Below are positions 27,131-35,312 of a stretch of 64,000 nucleotides of DNA, piece after piece; the stretch's first letter is position 1; each line of letters begins with the position of its first letter. The stretch comes from Flavobacterium micromati (GTDB lineage Bacteria > Bacteroidota > Bacteroidia > Flavobacteriales > Flavobacteriaceae). The stretch spans positions 124,001 through 188,000 of the forward strand of contig NZ_FQWF01000006.1 of NCBI RefSeq assembly GCF_900129585.1, given 5' to 3'. The notes below the pieces were generated by a model. The model searched no databases. It saw only the letters and a program-made list of their open reading frames with translations, and was not told where the DNA came from. The position numbers and the translations under genes were made by a program.

Positions 27131-28532
27131 TCCTGTCCTTACTCTCCGCCGCGGTGGAAAGGGGGCGAGTATAAGTTTAATAAAATCAGTTAGTTTGGGT
27201 TCATTTTCATTATCACAAAATCAGTCGGGTTGATCCCTCGATAAAAAGTCAGGGAATGCTATTGTAGTCAATTAAAAATTAGTTTCAAGATTTTCTTTTT
27301 CACCATTACCATCGATTTTTGATTGTGTTTTTTTTCTTGGCATGACCGCTCGATATATTGTGGTAACAATGTCTTAAAACTTTATAAAAATGAAGCCTTC
27401 CAGAATATATCTCTCTTCACCTTACATGGGAGGAACAGAACAGAAGTTTGTTCAGGATATCTTTATTGGGAATTGGATTTCTTCAGAAGGTGCTGATCTT
27501 AATGAATTTGAAAAAGACCTCGAAAAATATCTAGGGAAGGAATCTCATGTTGGAGCCTTAAGTTCAGGAACCGCAGCTATACATTTGGGACTAGTTATAT
27601 TAGGCGTGCAGGCGGGAGATGCCGTTATTTGTCAAAGTATGACTTTCTCAGCTTCGGCTAATCCTATTTTGTATTTAGGAGCAATACCTGTTTTTGTTGA
27701 TAGCGAAGAGAAGACTTGGAATATTTGTCCAAAAGCATTAGAGGAAGCAATTGTTGATCGCATTGCTCGGGGTAAGAAACCAAAGGCTATAATAGCAGTT
27801 CATTTATATGGTGTACCTTATCAAATTGAGGCAATAAAGGCAATCTCTATTAAATATGACATTCCTGTTCTTGAAGATAGCGCCGAGGCTTTAGGAAGTT
27901 ATTATAAAGGTCAAAAGTGCGGTACATTTGGTGATATTGGCGTTTTATCTTTTAACGGAAATAAAATAATTACTACGTCTGGTGGAGGGGCTATTGTTGC
28001 TGCATCTAAAGAATTAAAAGATAGGGCTGTTTTTTTTGCAACTCAGTCTAGAGATGATGCTCCACATTATCAGCATAGCGAAATTGGCTATAATTACCGC
28101 ATGAGTAACATTTGCGCAGGCATAGGTCGGGGCCAAATGGAAGTGTTGGATGCACATGTACAATTGCGCAGGGATATGCATGATTTTTATGTAGATTTAT
28201 TTAAGGATATTGATGCAGTAACTGTTTTTACAGCTCCTGATGAAGATTATTTTGCTAATTATTGGTTAAGTGCTATTTTAGTGGCGCCTAGTGAGGCAAC
28301 AGGAATTAATCGAGAAGCATTAAGATTAGCTTTTGACGCCGCAAATATAGAATCGCGTCCTTTATGGAAACCTTTGCACTTACAACCTATTTTCGGTAAC
28401 TATCCGTATTACGGAGCCAAAGTAGCAGAAAATTTATTTGAAGACGGATTGTGTTTGCCTTCAGGATCTAATTTAACGCAGCTGGATCGAGAAAGAATAA
28501 AAGAAGTGGTAGTTACCTTTTTTACAAAATAA
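26705..28532 (+). repeat. Duplicated pglC-aminotransferase module, copy B
   Basis: Second copy of 22913-24734 at offset 3792 bp. It begins abruptly within the decayed pglC and runs to the aminotransferase stop, where the offset becomes 3798 because this copy has two extra C-terminal codons. Confidence 0.88.
27390..28532 (+). CDS. PglE-type UDP-4-keto-sugar aminotransferase (copy B)
   Basis: 380 residues, intact, closely related to copy A at 23598. The PLP lysine segment SFNGNKIITTSGGGA and EDSAEALGS are unchanged. Differences cluster in short stretches: residues about 34-41 (EGADLNEFEK versus EGPNLTEFEQ), residues about 97-125, and the last 30 residues. With two intact aminotransferases, one may be redundant or tuned to a different keto sugar. 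The gene ahead of it is the broken pglC. Confidence 0.9.
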   Translation: MKPSRIYLSSPYMGGTEQKFVQDIFIGNWISSEGADLNEFEKDLEKYLGKESHVGALSSGTAAIHLGLVILGVQAGDAVICQSMTFSASANPILYLGAIPVFVDSEEKTWNICPKALEEAIVDRIARGKKPKAIIAVHLYGVPYQIEAIKAISIKYDIPVLEDSAEALGSYYKGQKCGTFGDIGVLSFNGNKIITTSGGGAIVAASKELKDRAVFFATQSRDDAPHYQHSEIGYNYRMSNICAGIGRGQMEVLDAHVQLRRDMHDFYVDLFKDIDAVTVFTAPDEDYFANYWLSAILVAPSEATGINREALRLAFDAANIESRPLWKPLHLQPIFGNYPYYGAKVAENLFEDGLCLPSGSNLTQLDRERIKEVVVTFFTK

Positions 28533-28648
28533 TTAAGGCGCATAAACGCATAATTTTTGATTATTTATTATGACGCTTATCATTTTCAAACTTTTAACAA
28601 AAAGACCATCTTGAGAGTATCATGCAATCTTGACTATTTTTTTATTTA

Positions 28649-29332
28649 ATGTTTATAGTAGCTGCAATAGCGTACGCGATTTCTATTTTTATAGACGTTT
28701 CGGTGTATCATTTTAAATATTACATCCAGGACAATAAAAATACAAGACACCTACTAGCGCTAATAAATATTTTTCAGTATTTTTCCCGAGGGTTTATCTT
28801 GATTTTTATTCCAATAATGGCTTACGCCACGGAATCCGTTAAAGATAAAAATGAAGTATGGTTAATAACAATACTAGCACATGTATTAGTTATTTTGTTT
28901 TTGTTACCGCTTTATTCCTATCAGTTTACTTACCCCTTTTCTTTAAACGTAATCAAGATCTTAAATCGATTTTTTGGAAAATCAAAACCTATCCACTTAA
29001 AAGAAATAGTCAGGCGAACAACTAACGAGACAACTATTATTTCGAATAACTGGATGCTATTTGTTACCAATTATATTGCTGGTTTTTTATTTTCCATAAG
29101 TATTACTTTCCTGTACTACATCAGTTTTTATTTTGATCAAAAAGCATTAATGTTGAGTTCATTAACGCAATTTATTAATATGTTTGGTTCCATGTTGATT
29201 ATACTTTTCATAGATCCTAGGATTATGGGTGCCATTGATGATGGTGGTGGAAGTAAAGAAATTCATATATTAACATCGAGTCGGATTTTAGTGCATATTA
29301 CTTTAGTTCTTTTGCTTATTTTTATAAGATGA
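28649..29332 (+). CDS. Membrane protein, possible Amj-type (DUF2837) lipid flippase
   Basis: 227 residues with about six hydrophobic segments. I do not recognise it firmly. The N-terminal plan (a hydrophobic stretch, then NTRHLLALINIFQYFSRG) and the C-terminal phrase ILFIDPRIMGAIDDGG before a final helix resemble the layout of Amj, the alternate lipid II flippase family. Its stop overlaps the start of an EpsG-like gene by 4 bases. Flippase plus polymerase would be a sensible pair, but a generic membrane protein of unknown role is equally consistent. Confidence 0.45.
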   Translation: MFIVAAIAYAISIFIDVSVYHFKYYIQDNKNTRHLLALINIFQYFSRGFILIFIPIMAYATESVKDKNEVWLITILAHVLVILFLLPLYSYQFTYPFSLNVIKILNRFFGKSKPIHLKEIVRRTTNETTIISNNWMLFVTNYIAGFLFSISITFLYYISFYFDQKALMLSSLTQFINMFGSMLIILFIDPRIMGAIDDGGGSKEIHILTSSRILVHITLVLLLIFIR

Positions 29333-30354
29333 TAGCACTTGTACTAGCGTTAATATTAACTTTTTTATCTTTTTACTTTGCCTGTTTATCAATTTTAGAC
29401 AGAAACAAGCAAATAGTTGTAATCGCTTTTTTTATCATTGGATCTTTCTTGTTACGAAGTACGTTAAATGTTACTTTGAATAATGATTATTATTACTATT
29501 ATGAATTTGCAATATTTAGCAAGCCAACTGGTTTTCTTTCTTATGTTTTAAACGAACCGTATCTCTATACTGTATATAGCTTTTTTTCGCTACTTATAAA
29601 ACCCAAGCAGCATGTTTTTTTAGCCATGTATTGGTTTAATTTTATAGTAAGCACTTTGTTTTTTATCTGGTTATTATTGAGGAATGATATAGAAATATGG
29701 AAAAAAATGTTATTGTTCGTTCTTCACTATTTCGTTTTTGGTTTTGTTCTTCTCAGGAATGGGCCAACTTATATGTTATTTGCTCTCTATTTCTATTATA
29801 CTTTCCGGGGCAAAAGATTCAATTGGATTTGGATAACGCCTTTCATGCACATTAGCTCGTGCATCATTTTGATTACCTATTTTCATAAATGGCGAAACTA
29901 TTTCAAAATGCTTTTAGTTAGTCCAGTTGTGATAATTGTTTTTTATCTAGTCATTAAAACGTTTTTTTCTTCTGTGACAGCATTTAAATCGATACTATCC
30001 AAGGTTGATATATATTCAAAAGGAATGCCTTCAATTGGATACATGCACTTCGTTTTTTTTATTTTTATTTTCTCTTTGGTGGTAATGGGTTTTATAATGT
30101 ATAAAAGTAAAATGTTACATCCTATCTTAGTCACAACCGTGCTTCTTTATGGCATAAGCTTTTTTGTAAATCCTATAGTTGCGCATCGGTTTTCACCTTA
30201 TTTATTATTTTCTTTACTGCTATTTCCATTTGAAAAAATTAGAAATGTAAAAATAATGCTTCTTATGAATCGACTAAGTATTTTATTTTTCCCAATATTT
30301 TTATATTCACTTTTTCTGGCGCACAAGGCGAGATTACTTGACTATTATTTCTAA
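29329..30354 (+). CDS. EpsG-like polysaccharide polymerase candidate
   Basis: 341 residues, strongly hydrophobic with roughly ten membrane segments. Features shared with EpsG-type polymerases: an early polar loop with an RSTLNVTLNNDYYYYYEF stretch, an LLRNGPTYMLFALYFY segment, and a MHISSCIILI segment (His in a membrane helix). Such proteins polymerise or assemble exopolysaccharide repeat units. It is the second polymerase candidate in the locus after 14158. The overlapping gene upstream may be a flippase. Confidence 0.6.
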   Translation: MIALVLALILTFLSFYFACLSILDRNKQIVVIAFFIIGSFLLRSTLNVTLNNDYYYYYEFAIFSKPTGFLSYVLNEPYLYTVYSFFSLLIKPKQHVFLAMYWFNFIVSTLFFIWLLLRNDIEIWKKMLLFVLHYFVFGFVLLRNGPTYMLFALYFYYTFRGKRFNWIWITPFMHISSCIILITYFHKWRNYFKMLLVSPVVIIVFYLVIKTFFSSVTAFKSILSKVDIYSKGMPSIGYMHFVFFIFIFSLVVMGFIMYKSKMLHPILVTTVLLYGISFFVNPIVAHRFSPYLLFSLLLFPFEKIRNVKIMLLMNRLSILFFPIFLYSLFLAHKARLLDYYF

Positions 30355-30418
30355 ACATAGTTGTAAATAATTTTTTACGACATACAATCCCATTTATTCA
30401 AAAATTTTTATAAACGAA

Positions 30419-30967
30419 ATGACAATAGAACAAACAACAATACAAGATCTTGTAATCATCAACCCAACCATTTTTAATGATGAGCGTGGTTACTTTTTTG
30501 AAGCATACAACCAAGTTAAATTCCATGAAAATGGAATCACTTATAATTTCATTCAAGACAATCAATCTTTTTCTACAAAGGGAGTAATTCGGGGTTTGCA
30601 TTTACAAATTAACCCTTTTGCGCAAGCTAAATTAGTGAGAGTGTTGCAAGGTGAAATTCTAGATGTGGCAGTTGATTTACGCAAAAATTCTCCAACTTAC
30701 GGACAGCATTTTTCAGTTGTATTAAGCGGTGAAAATAAAAAGCAATTGATGGTTCCGCCTGGTTTTGCTCATGGGTTTTCGGTATTGAGCGAGACTGCTT
30801 CGGTATTGTACAAAGTAGATCAGTTGTATGACAAGGAAAGCGAAAGAGGAATAAAGTATGATGATGCTACTTTAAATATCGATTGGCAAGTCGCTACTAA
30901 CGAAGTGATTGTTTCAGCGAAAGATTTGATTTTGCCTGGTTTTGAGCAAATAGATTGGGAGTTTTGA
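30419..30967 (+). CDS. rfbC: dTDP-4-dehydrorhamnose 3,5-epimerase
   Basis: 182-residue cupin that epimerises C3 and C5 of dTDP-4-keto-6-deoxyglucose on the way to dTDP-L-rhamnose. Conserved segments: FNDERGYFFEAYN, FIQDNQSFSTKGVIRGLHLQ with the catalytic His, and VPPGFAHGFSVLSETA. It is separated from rfbD by 3.2 kb of an ATPase gene and toxin-antitoxin remnants, an interruption of the usual rfb order. Confidence 0.95.
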   Translation: MTIEQTTIQDLVIINPTIFNDERGYFFEAYNQVKFHENGITYNFIQDNQSFSTKGVIRGLHLQINPFAQAKLVRVLQGEILDVAVDLRKNSPTYGQHFSVVLSGENKKQLMVPPGFAHGFSVLSETASVLYKVDQLYDKESERGIKYDDATLNIDWQVATNEVIVSAKDLILPGFEQIDWEF

Positions 30968-31064
30968 AAAGAGTTTATGGTTTAAAGCTTAAAGTTATTG
31001 GTTTTTACATTACTTTTTAAGTTTTAGACAGAATATACAATTAGTGTTATTACACAATTGGTTT

Positions 31065-31149
31065 AATTTTGTATAGTGTACTATGCAAAATTTGTTCTTT
31101 TTTGCACGATGTATTAAGCAAAATATGACTATTTTTGTGTAGTTAACTA
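31065..31149. promoter_or_regulatory. Two operator-like palindromes and a -7 element before the ATPase gene
   Basis: A 13-2-13 inverted repeat with one mismatch covers 31065-31092 and is centred on TAGTGTACTA. A perfect palindrome, TAGTTAACTA, lies at 31140-31149 close to the ATG at 31156. A TATTTTTG element (31130-31137) fits TAnnTTTG and lies between them. The shared TAGT..ACTA core suggests binding of one dimeric regulator. Confidence 0.4.
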
Positions 31150-31155
31150 TTCATT

Positions 31156-32352
31156 ATGGAAGATTTATTTAGAAAATACAGCAAGAAATTACAGCGCGTT
31201 GAAACTAATTTTGTTAGGAGTTTTATTAATGATGTCAATTGGAATGCTCGTTTAATAGGGATTAAAGGTGCTAGAGGAGTTGGGAAAACTACGCTATTAC
31301 TGCAGTATATGAAGCTTAATTTCAGTGATAAATTGGAGGAGTCTTTGTATGTAAGTTTAGACACTTTTGGTTTTAAAGATAGGACTTTGATTGGTTTGGC
31401 AGATGATTTTGTGAGAAATGGGGGTAAGTACCTATTTTTAGATGAAGTTCATAAGTACAGTAATTGGGCTCAGGAACTAAAAAATATTTATGACGACCAT
31501 GCTGAGTTGAAAGTGGTGTTTACTGGTTCTTCGTTGCTGGGAATATTGAATGCTCGAGCTGATTTGAGTCGCAGGGCAATTATTTATTATATGCAAGGTC
31601 TGTCTTTTAGGGAGTATCTTGAAATGGAAACAGGGCAAAAGTTCGATAAAGTATCGTTGCAAGATATTTTGAAAAATCATTTAAAGATTGCGACATCGAT
31701 AAATGGTAAAGTAAAGCCATTTCAGTATTTTGAAAATTATTTGAAGTATGGATATTACCCATTTTATCAAGAGGAGCCTGATTTGTACGAGCAACGATTA
31801 GAGGAAGTAATTAATATGATGCTTGAAATTGAGTTGCCTTTGCTGCGAGGTGTTGATTTGGGCTTTGTTCCTAAAATCAAACAATTGTTGGCTATAATAT
31901 CTGAATCGGTTCCTTTTATACTTAATGTAAGTAACTTAAGTGATAAAATTGGTATAAATAGAACTACTTTGATGACTTATCTACATTACTTGGAAGAAGT
32001 AGGTTTAACTATTAATTTGCAAAAAGAAGCTAAAGGAGGTGTGAAATTGCAAAAACCAGCTAAGATTTATTTAGAAAACACAAATTTAATGTTTACACTT
32101 TCTCCGTCAAAAGCTAATATTGGGAACGTTAGAGAGACCTTTTTTGCAAATCAATTGGGATACAAAAATAAGTTGAGCCATCATGAAAAAACCGATTTTT
32201 TTGTTAATGATTTATATTCTTTCGAAATTGGAGGAAAGGATAAGACCAAAAAACAAATTGCGACTATCGAAAATTCCTATATCGCAGCCGATGATATAGA
32301 ATATGGATTTCAAAACAAAATACCATTATGGATGTTTGGGTTTTTATATTAA
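31156..32352 (+). CDS. AAA family ATPase with DUF4143-type C-terminus
   Basis: 398 residues. Walker A is GARGVGKTT at residues 38-46 and Walker B is in KYLFLDEVHK. A middle segment (IIYYMQGLSFREYLEM) and the C-terminal nuclease-like part (ENTNLMFTL, FFVNDLYSFEIGG) match the large AAA_14/DUF4143 family of Bacteroidetes and archaea, which has no settled function. It is not a polysaccharide gene. It heads a cluster of toxin-antitoxin genes and remnants inserted between rfbC and rfbD. Confidence 0.82.
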   Translation: MEDLFRKYSKKLQRVETNFVRSFINDVNWNARLIGIKGARGVGKTTLLLQYMKLNFSDKLEESLYVSLDTFGFKDRTLIGLADDFVRNGGKYLFLDEVHKYSNWAQELKNIYDDHAELKVVFTGSSLLGILNARADLSRRAIIYYMQGLSFREYLEMETGQKFDKVSLQDILKNHLKIATSINGKVKPFQYFENYLKYGYYPFYQEEPDLYEQRLEEVINMMLEIELPLLRGVDLGFVPKIKQLLAIISESVPFILNVSNLSDKIGINRTTLMTYLHYLEEVGLTINLQKEAKGGVKLQKPAKIYLENTNLMFTLSPSKANIGNVRETFFANQLGYKNKLSHHEKTDFFVNDLYSFEIGGKDKTKKQIATIENSYIAADDIEYGFQNKIPLWMFGFLY

Positions 32353-32392
32353 CTAAATAAATAGGGGATGACATATAATTTTTACATCAAGC

Positions 32393-32458
32393 AAAGTTTA
32401 CATTCGATTTATAGGTACCCAGTCAGATTATGACAAAATAGCCTGTTCAAACATTTAG
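32393..32458 (+). pseudogene. C-terminal remnant of a HigB-type toxin
   Basis: The 21 codons before TAG at 32456-32458 read KVYIRFIGTQSDYDKIA and so on, the characteristic end of HigB-family mRNA interferases. No matching upstream coding sequence is present; only about 40 bases of unrelated sequence separate it from the ATPase gene. The remnant ends 5 bases before the antitoxin ATG, the normal higB-higA spacing. Confidence 0.7.
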
Positions 32459-32463
32459 GAACT

Positions 32464-32829
32464 ATGAGAACAATAGAAACAAAAGTAGAATATGAAGTGA
32501 TAAATAATCGTATCGAGGATTTGTTAAAGATAGTAGATAATGAAACCGCTGTCGGTGATAAAAATTTTATTGAACTTGATTTACTCTGTGATTTAGTTGT
32601 TGAATATGAAAAAGCAAAAGAGCCTATAAAGCCACCAACACTTATTGAAGTAATGAAATTACGGATGTACGAACGTCGTCTAAATCAAAAATTATTATCG
32701 GAACTTTTAGGTGTAAGTACTTCCAGAGTTAGCGAATATCTAACTGGAAAGAGCGAACCACCTTTAAAAATAGCTAGAGATATTAGTTTGAAATTAGATA
32801 TAGATCCAGAAATTGTATTGGGGGTTTGA
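32464..32829 (+). CDS. HigA-type antitoxin, Xre-family helix-turn-helix
   Basis: 121 residues. The N-terminal half is acidic and helical; a C-terminal helix-turn-helix is seen in RLNQKLLSELLGVSTSRVSE followed by YLTGKSEPPLKIARDISLKL. This is the Bacteroidetes-type HigA layout. Its toxin gene survives only as a 3' fragment just upstream, so this is an orphan antitoxin, perhaps now only a regulator. A decayed paralogue lies at 33721-34013. Confidence 0.82.
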   Translation: MRTIETKVEYEVINNRIEDLLKIVDNETAVGDKNFIELDLLCDLVVEYEKAKEPIKPPTLIEVMKLRMYERRLNQKLLSELLGVSTSRVSEYLTGKSEPPLKIARDISLKLDIDPEIVLGV

Positions 32830-33005
32830 AGACAGAATAAAAGCTATTTAACAGAATAAAAAGAACTATTTGCGGTTTGGAAGAATAAAAAGAAATACTT
32901 TTTTATTTCTTTATAAATACGATTTCAAAACCAGCTTGACTTTTATTGGGGTTCAAAAAAAAATTTAAAATATAAATTTCATATTTTTGTAAAAAAGTGT
33001 TAGTT

Positions 33006-33248
33006 ATGGACTTACAATCAAGAAAAATAGAATTCGTACAAGAATTTCTTAAATTACAAAGTGAAGAAATAGTCTCGCAGCTCGAAAAAATATTGAGAAA
33101 AAGTAATAAATCTTTTTTGCAAGATAATTTTGTACCGATGAGTATTGAGGAATTTAATTCAAGAATTGACAAATCAATGGAAGATTCTGCGAACGGCAGA
33201 TTAATTGAGTCTACTGAACTAGAAGCCAAGATTGAAAAATGGCATTAA
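33006..33248 (+). CDS. Putative antitoxin of a RelE/ParE-type pair
   Basis: 80 residues, charged and helical. The C-terminal half (PMSIEEFNSRIDKSMEDSANG then LIESTELEAKIEKW) resembles small antitoxins partnered with RelE/ParE toxins. ATG at 33006 is preferred over GTG at 32997. It overlaps the toxin frame by 10 bases, the usual arrangement. The toxin itself is frameshifted, so the antitoxin may be an orphan. Confidence 0.68.
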   Translation: MDLQSRKIEFVQEFLKLQSEEIVSQLEKILRKSNKSFLQDNFVPMSIEEFNSRIDKSMEDSANGRLIESTELEAKIEKWH

Positions 33249-33555
33249 AAATATTGTGGACTGAATTTGCAGAAAAAGAATTAAAAGAAATATTTAATTA
33301 CTATCATGAAAAAGCAAATTATCAAGTCGCGAAAAACCTTATCGACGGAATTTATAATGCGACTTTGAAATTAGCAGCGCAGCCTGAAATAGGACAGATA
33401 GAGGAATTACTTATAGCTCGAAAAGAAGGTTTCAGATATTTAGTTTTTAAAGTTATAAAATTATTTATTGGGTAAATTCACAAAAGAATTGGATTGAAAT
33501 AAACGATGTTTTTGATCCCCGGCAAAATCCACACAAAATGAAAAGGAATAAATAA
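33239..33555 (+). pseudogene. RelE/ParE-type toxin broken by a one-base deletion
   Basis: The frame starts MALKILWTEFAEKELKEIFN, typical of the family, and proceeds to FRYLVFK at 33449-33451. It then reads into a premature TAA at 33473-33475. The next frame, from TAT at 33454, continues the family pattern (YKIIYWVNSQKNWIEINDVF and a PRQNP tail) to TAA at 33553-33555. One base is thus missing near 33452. Restored, the protein would be about 105 residues. A sequencing error in this base would be the alternative. Confidence 0.75.
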
Positions 33556-33720
33556 AGCCAGCGGCCAGTGTGGAAATTATATTTTGAATTAAACTAGTAC
33601 AAACAGCAAACGTGCAAAAAACCATTGACTAAATTATTTAGGTATATAATATTATATCCACAATTTAAGAACTTCCAACCAAATCATCTAATATATTAAA
33701 ACAATTTCATTTCATTTTTG

Positions 33721-34013
33721 TCTGATAATACGAAAACGAACGAGCCTTTAAAGCCGCCAACACTTATCGAAGTAATGAAATTGCGGATGTACGAACATGG
33801 TCTAAATCAAAAATTATATCGGAACTTTTTGGTGTAAGCATTTCCAGAGTAAGCGAATATCTTACTGGAAGAAGCGAACCACCTATAAAAACATCGAGAG
33901 ATATAAGTTTGAAATTAGATATGGTTCAGAAAATAAGTATGGAGTTTAAATACTTTAATGACGATGCCACAGCGAATTTACCGGAACTTGTGGTAGGTGA
34001 TATTCTTATGTAA
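33721..34013 (+). pseudogene. Decayed second HigA-type antitoxin
   Basis: Matches the C-terminal part of the antitoxin at 32464: EPLKPPTLIEVMKLRMYE, then a one-base deletion after the codons for NQKL (near 33813), then SELFGVSISRVSEYLTGRSE in the next frame. The N-terminal half is absent and the tail is unrelated, ending at TAA 34011-34013. The rest of the gap between 33556 and rfbD (34140) is AT-rich and shows nothing else I can identify. Confidence 0.75.
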
Positions 34014-34139
34014 ATTATGGTTTTGCAATTCTAAAAGCAGATATTTACAAATCAAAAATCATTACACATATATATTAATAGTAAGCAAATAGTTAAGGGC
34101 AAACTAGCGCTCAAATTATAGTTAAATAGAATCAAATTT

Positions 34140-35006
34140 ATGAATAAAATATTAATAACAGGAGCAAATGGACAATTAGGTTCAGAGCTTAGACAAATAG
34201 CTGTAAATAAAAAACAATATGAGTGGGTTTTCACTGATTATCAAGAGCTTGATTTGTGCGATTTAGATCATTTAGAAGAAAAAATAAAAGTAATTAATCC
34301 GCAAATCATAATCAATTGTGCTGCCCATACTGCCGTAGATAAAGCAGAGACCGAAGTTGAATTATCAGATGTTTTAAATCATCAATCGGTCGCAATTATG
34401 GCCAAATGGAGTTATCATAACGATTGTAAGTTGATTCATATTTCTACTGATTATGTTTTTGACGGGAACTCGGCTATCGCATTAACAGAAACAGCCGAAA
34501 CTAATCCGATAAACGTGTATGGAGTTACCAAATTGGCAGGTGAAAAGGCTTGCATGAATGCGAATCCAAATGCAATTATTATCCGTACTTCATGGGTTTA
34601 TTCTAGCTTTGGAAACAATTTTGTGAAAACAATGTCGCGTTTGATGAAGGAGAAAGACAGTTTGAATGTAGTTAATGACCAAGTAGGTTCTCCAACGTAT
34701 GCAGCCGACTTAGCACAAGCAATTATAACAATAATAGAACATAAAAATTGGCAGCCTGGAATCTATAATTTTTCTAATGAGGGAGAAATCAGTTGGTACG
34801 AATTTGCTTTGGCAATTCAAGAAATAGGTGGTTTCAAGTGCGAAATAAGCGGTATTCCAGCTGCTAATTATCCAACACCAGCAAAGCGACCAGCCTATTC
34901 TTTATTGGATAAAACTAAAATAAAAACTACGTTTGGCGTAATTGTACCTAATTATAAGAAAAGTTTAAAAAAATGTATGGAATTACTGGATATTAACACA
35001 AATTAA
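34140..35006 (+). CDS. rfbD: dTDP-4-dehydrorhamnose reductase
   Basis: 288 residues. Reduces dTDP-4-keto-L-rhamnose to dTDP-L-rhamnose, the last step of the pathway. N-terminal ILITGANGQLGSELRQ, active-site HISTDYVFDG, and the Tyr/Lys pair in NVYGVTKLAGE. It is followed by rfbB after a 306-base gap that carries phased repeats. Confidence 0.95.
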   Translation: MNKILITGANGQLGSELRQIAVNKKQYEWVFTDYQELDLCDLDHLEEKIKVINPQIIINCAAHTAVDKAETEVELSDVLNHQSVAIMAKWSYHNDCKLIHISTDYVFDGNSAIALTETAETNPINVYGVTKLAGEKACMNANPNAIIIRTSWVYSSFGNNFVKTMSRLMKEKDSLNVVNDQVGSPTYAADLAQAIITIIEHKNWQPGIYNFSNEGEISWYEFALAIQEIGGFKCEISGIPAANYPTPAKRPAYSLLDKTKIKTTFGVIVPNYKKSLKKCMELLDINTN

Positions 35007-35204
35007 AAAGCATTTAAAAATGAATTAAGACGTATTAAAACAAATTTCTCTACTAGATGTAACTTAGAAAATAGTTTGTAAAGAAGAATATTTTAAAAGT
35101 ATTTAAGTTGGTATTAAAGTGTTTGCTGCTTTTATTTTGGTTTTTTTACAGGTTGTTTGTTAAAAGGCTTTCGTTAACAAACAATAAAAATATTAATTTA
35201 AGAA

Positions 35205-35298
35205 ATTTGCAGTAATTTGATTAATTCGTAACAATTCGAAATAATTCGTAAAAAAGATATATTAATTTGAGAAATTCGAGATAATTCGTTTTTATTCG
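35205..35298 (+). repeat. 10-bp-phased ATTCG array before rfbB
   Basis: ATTCG starts at 35224, 35234, 35244, 35274, 35284 and 35294, every spacing being a multiple of exactly 10 bp. Degenerate ATTTG copies are near 35205, 35215 and 35265. The array ends 15 bases before the rfbB ATG. The left part of the gap (35007-35200) is AT-rich without identifiable features. Confidence 0.88.
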
Positions 35299-35312
35299 AT
35301 AAACTAAAAAAA

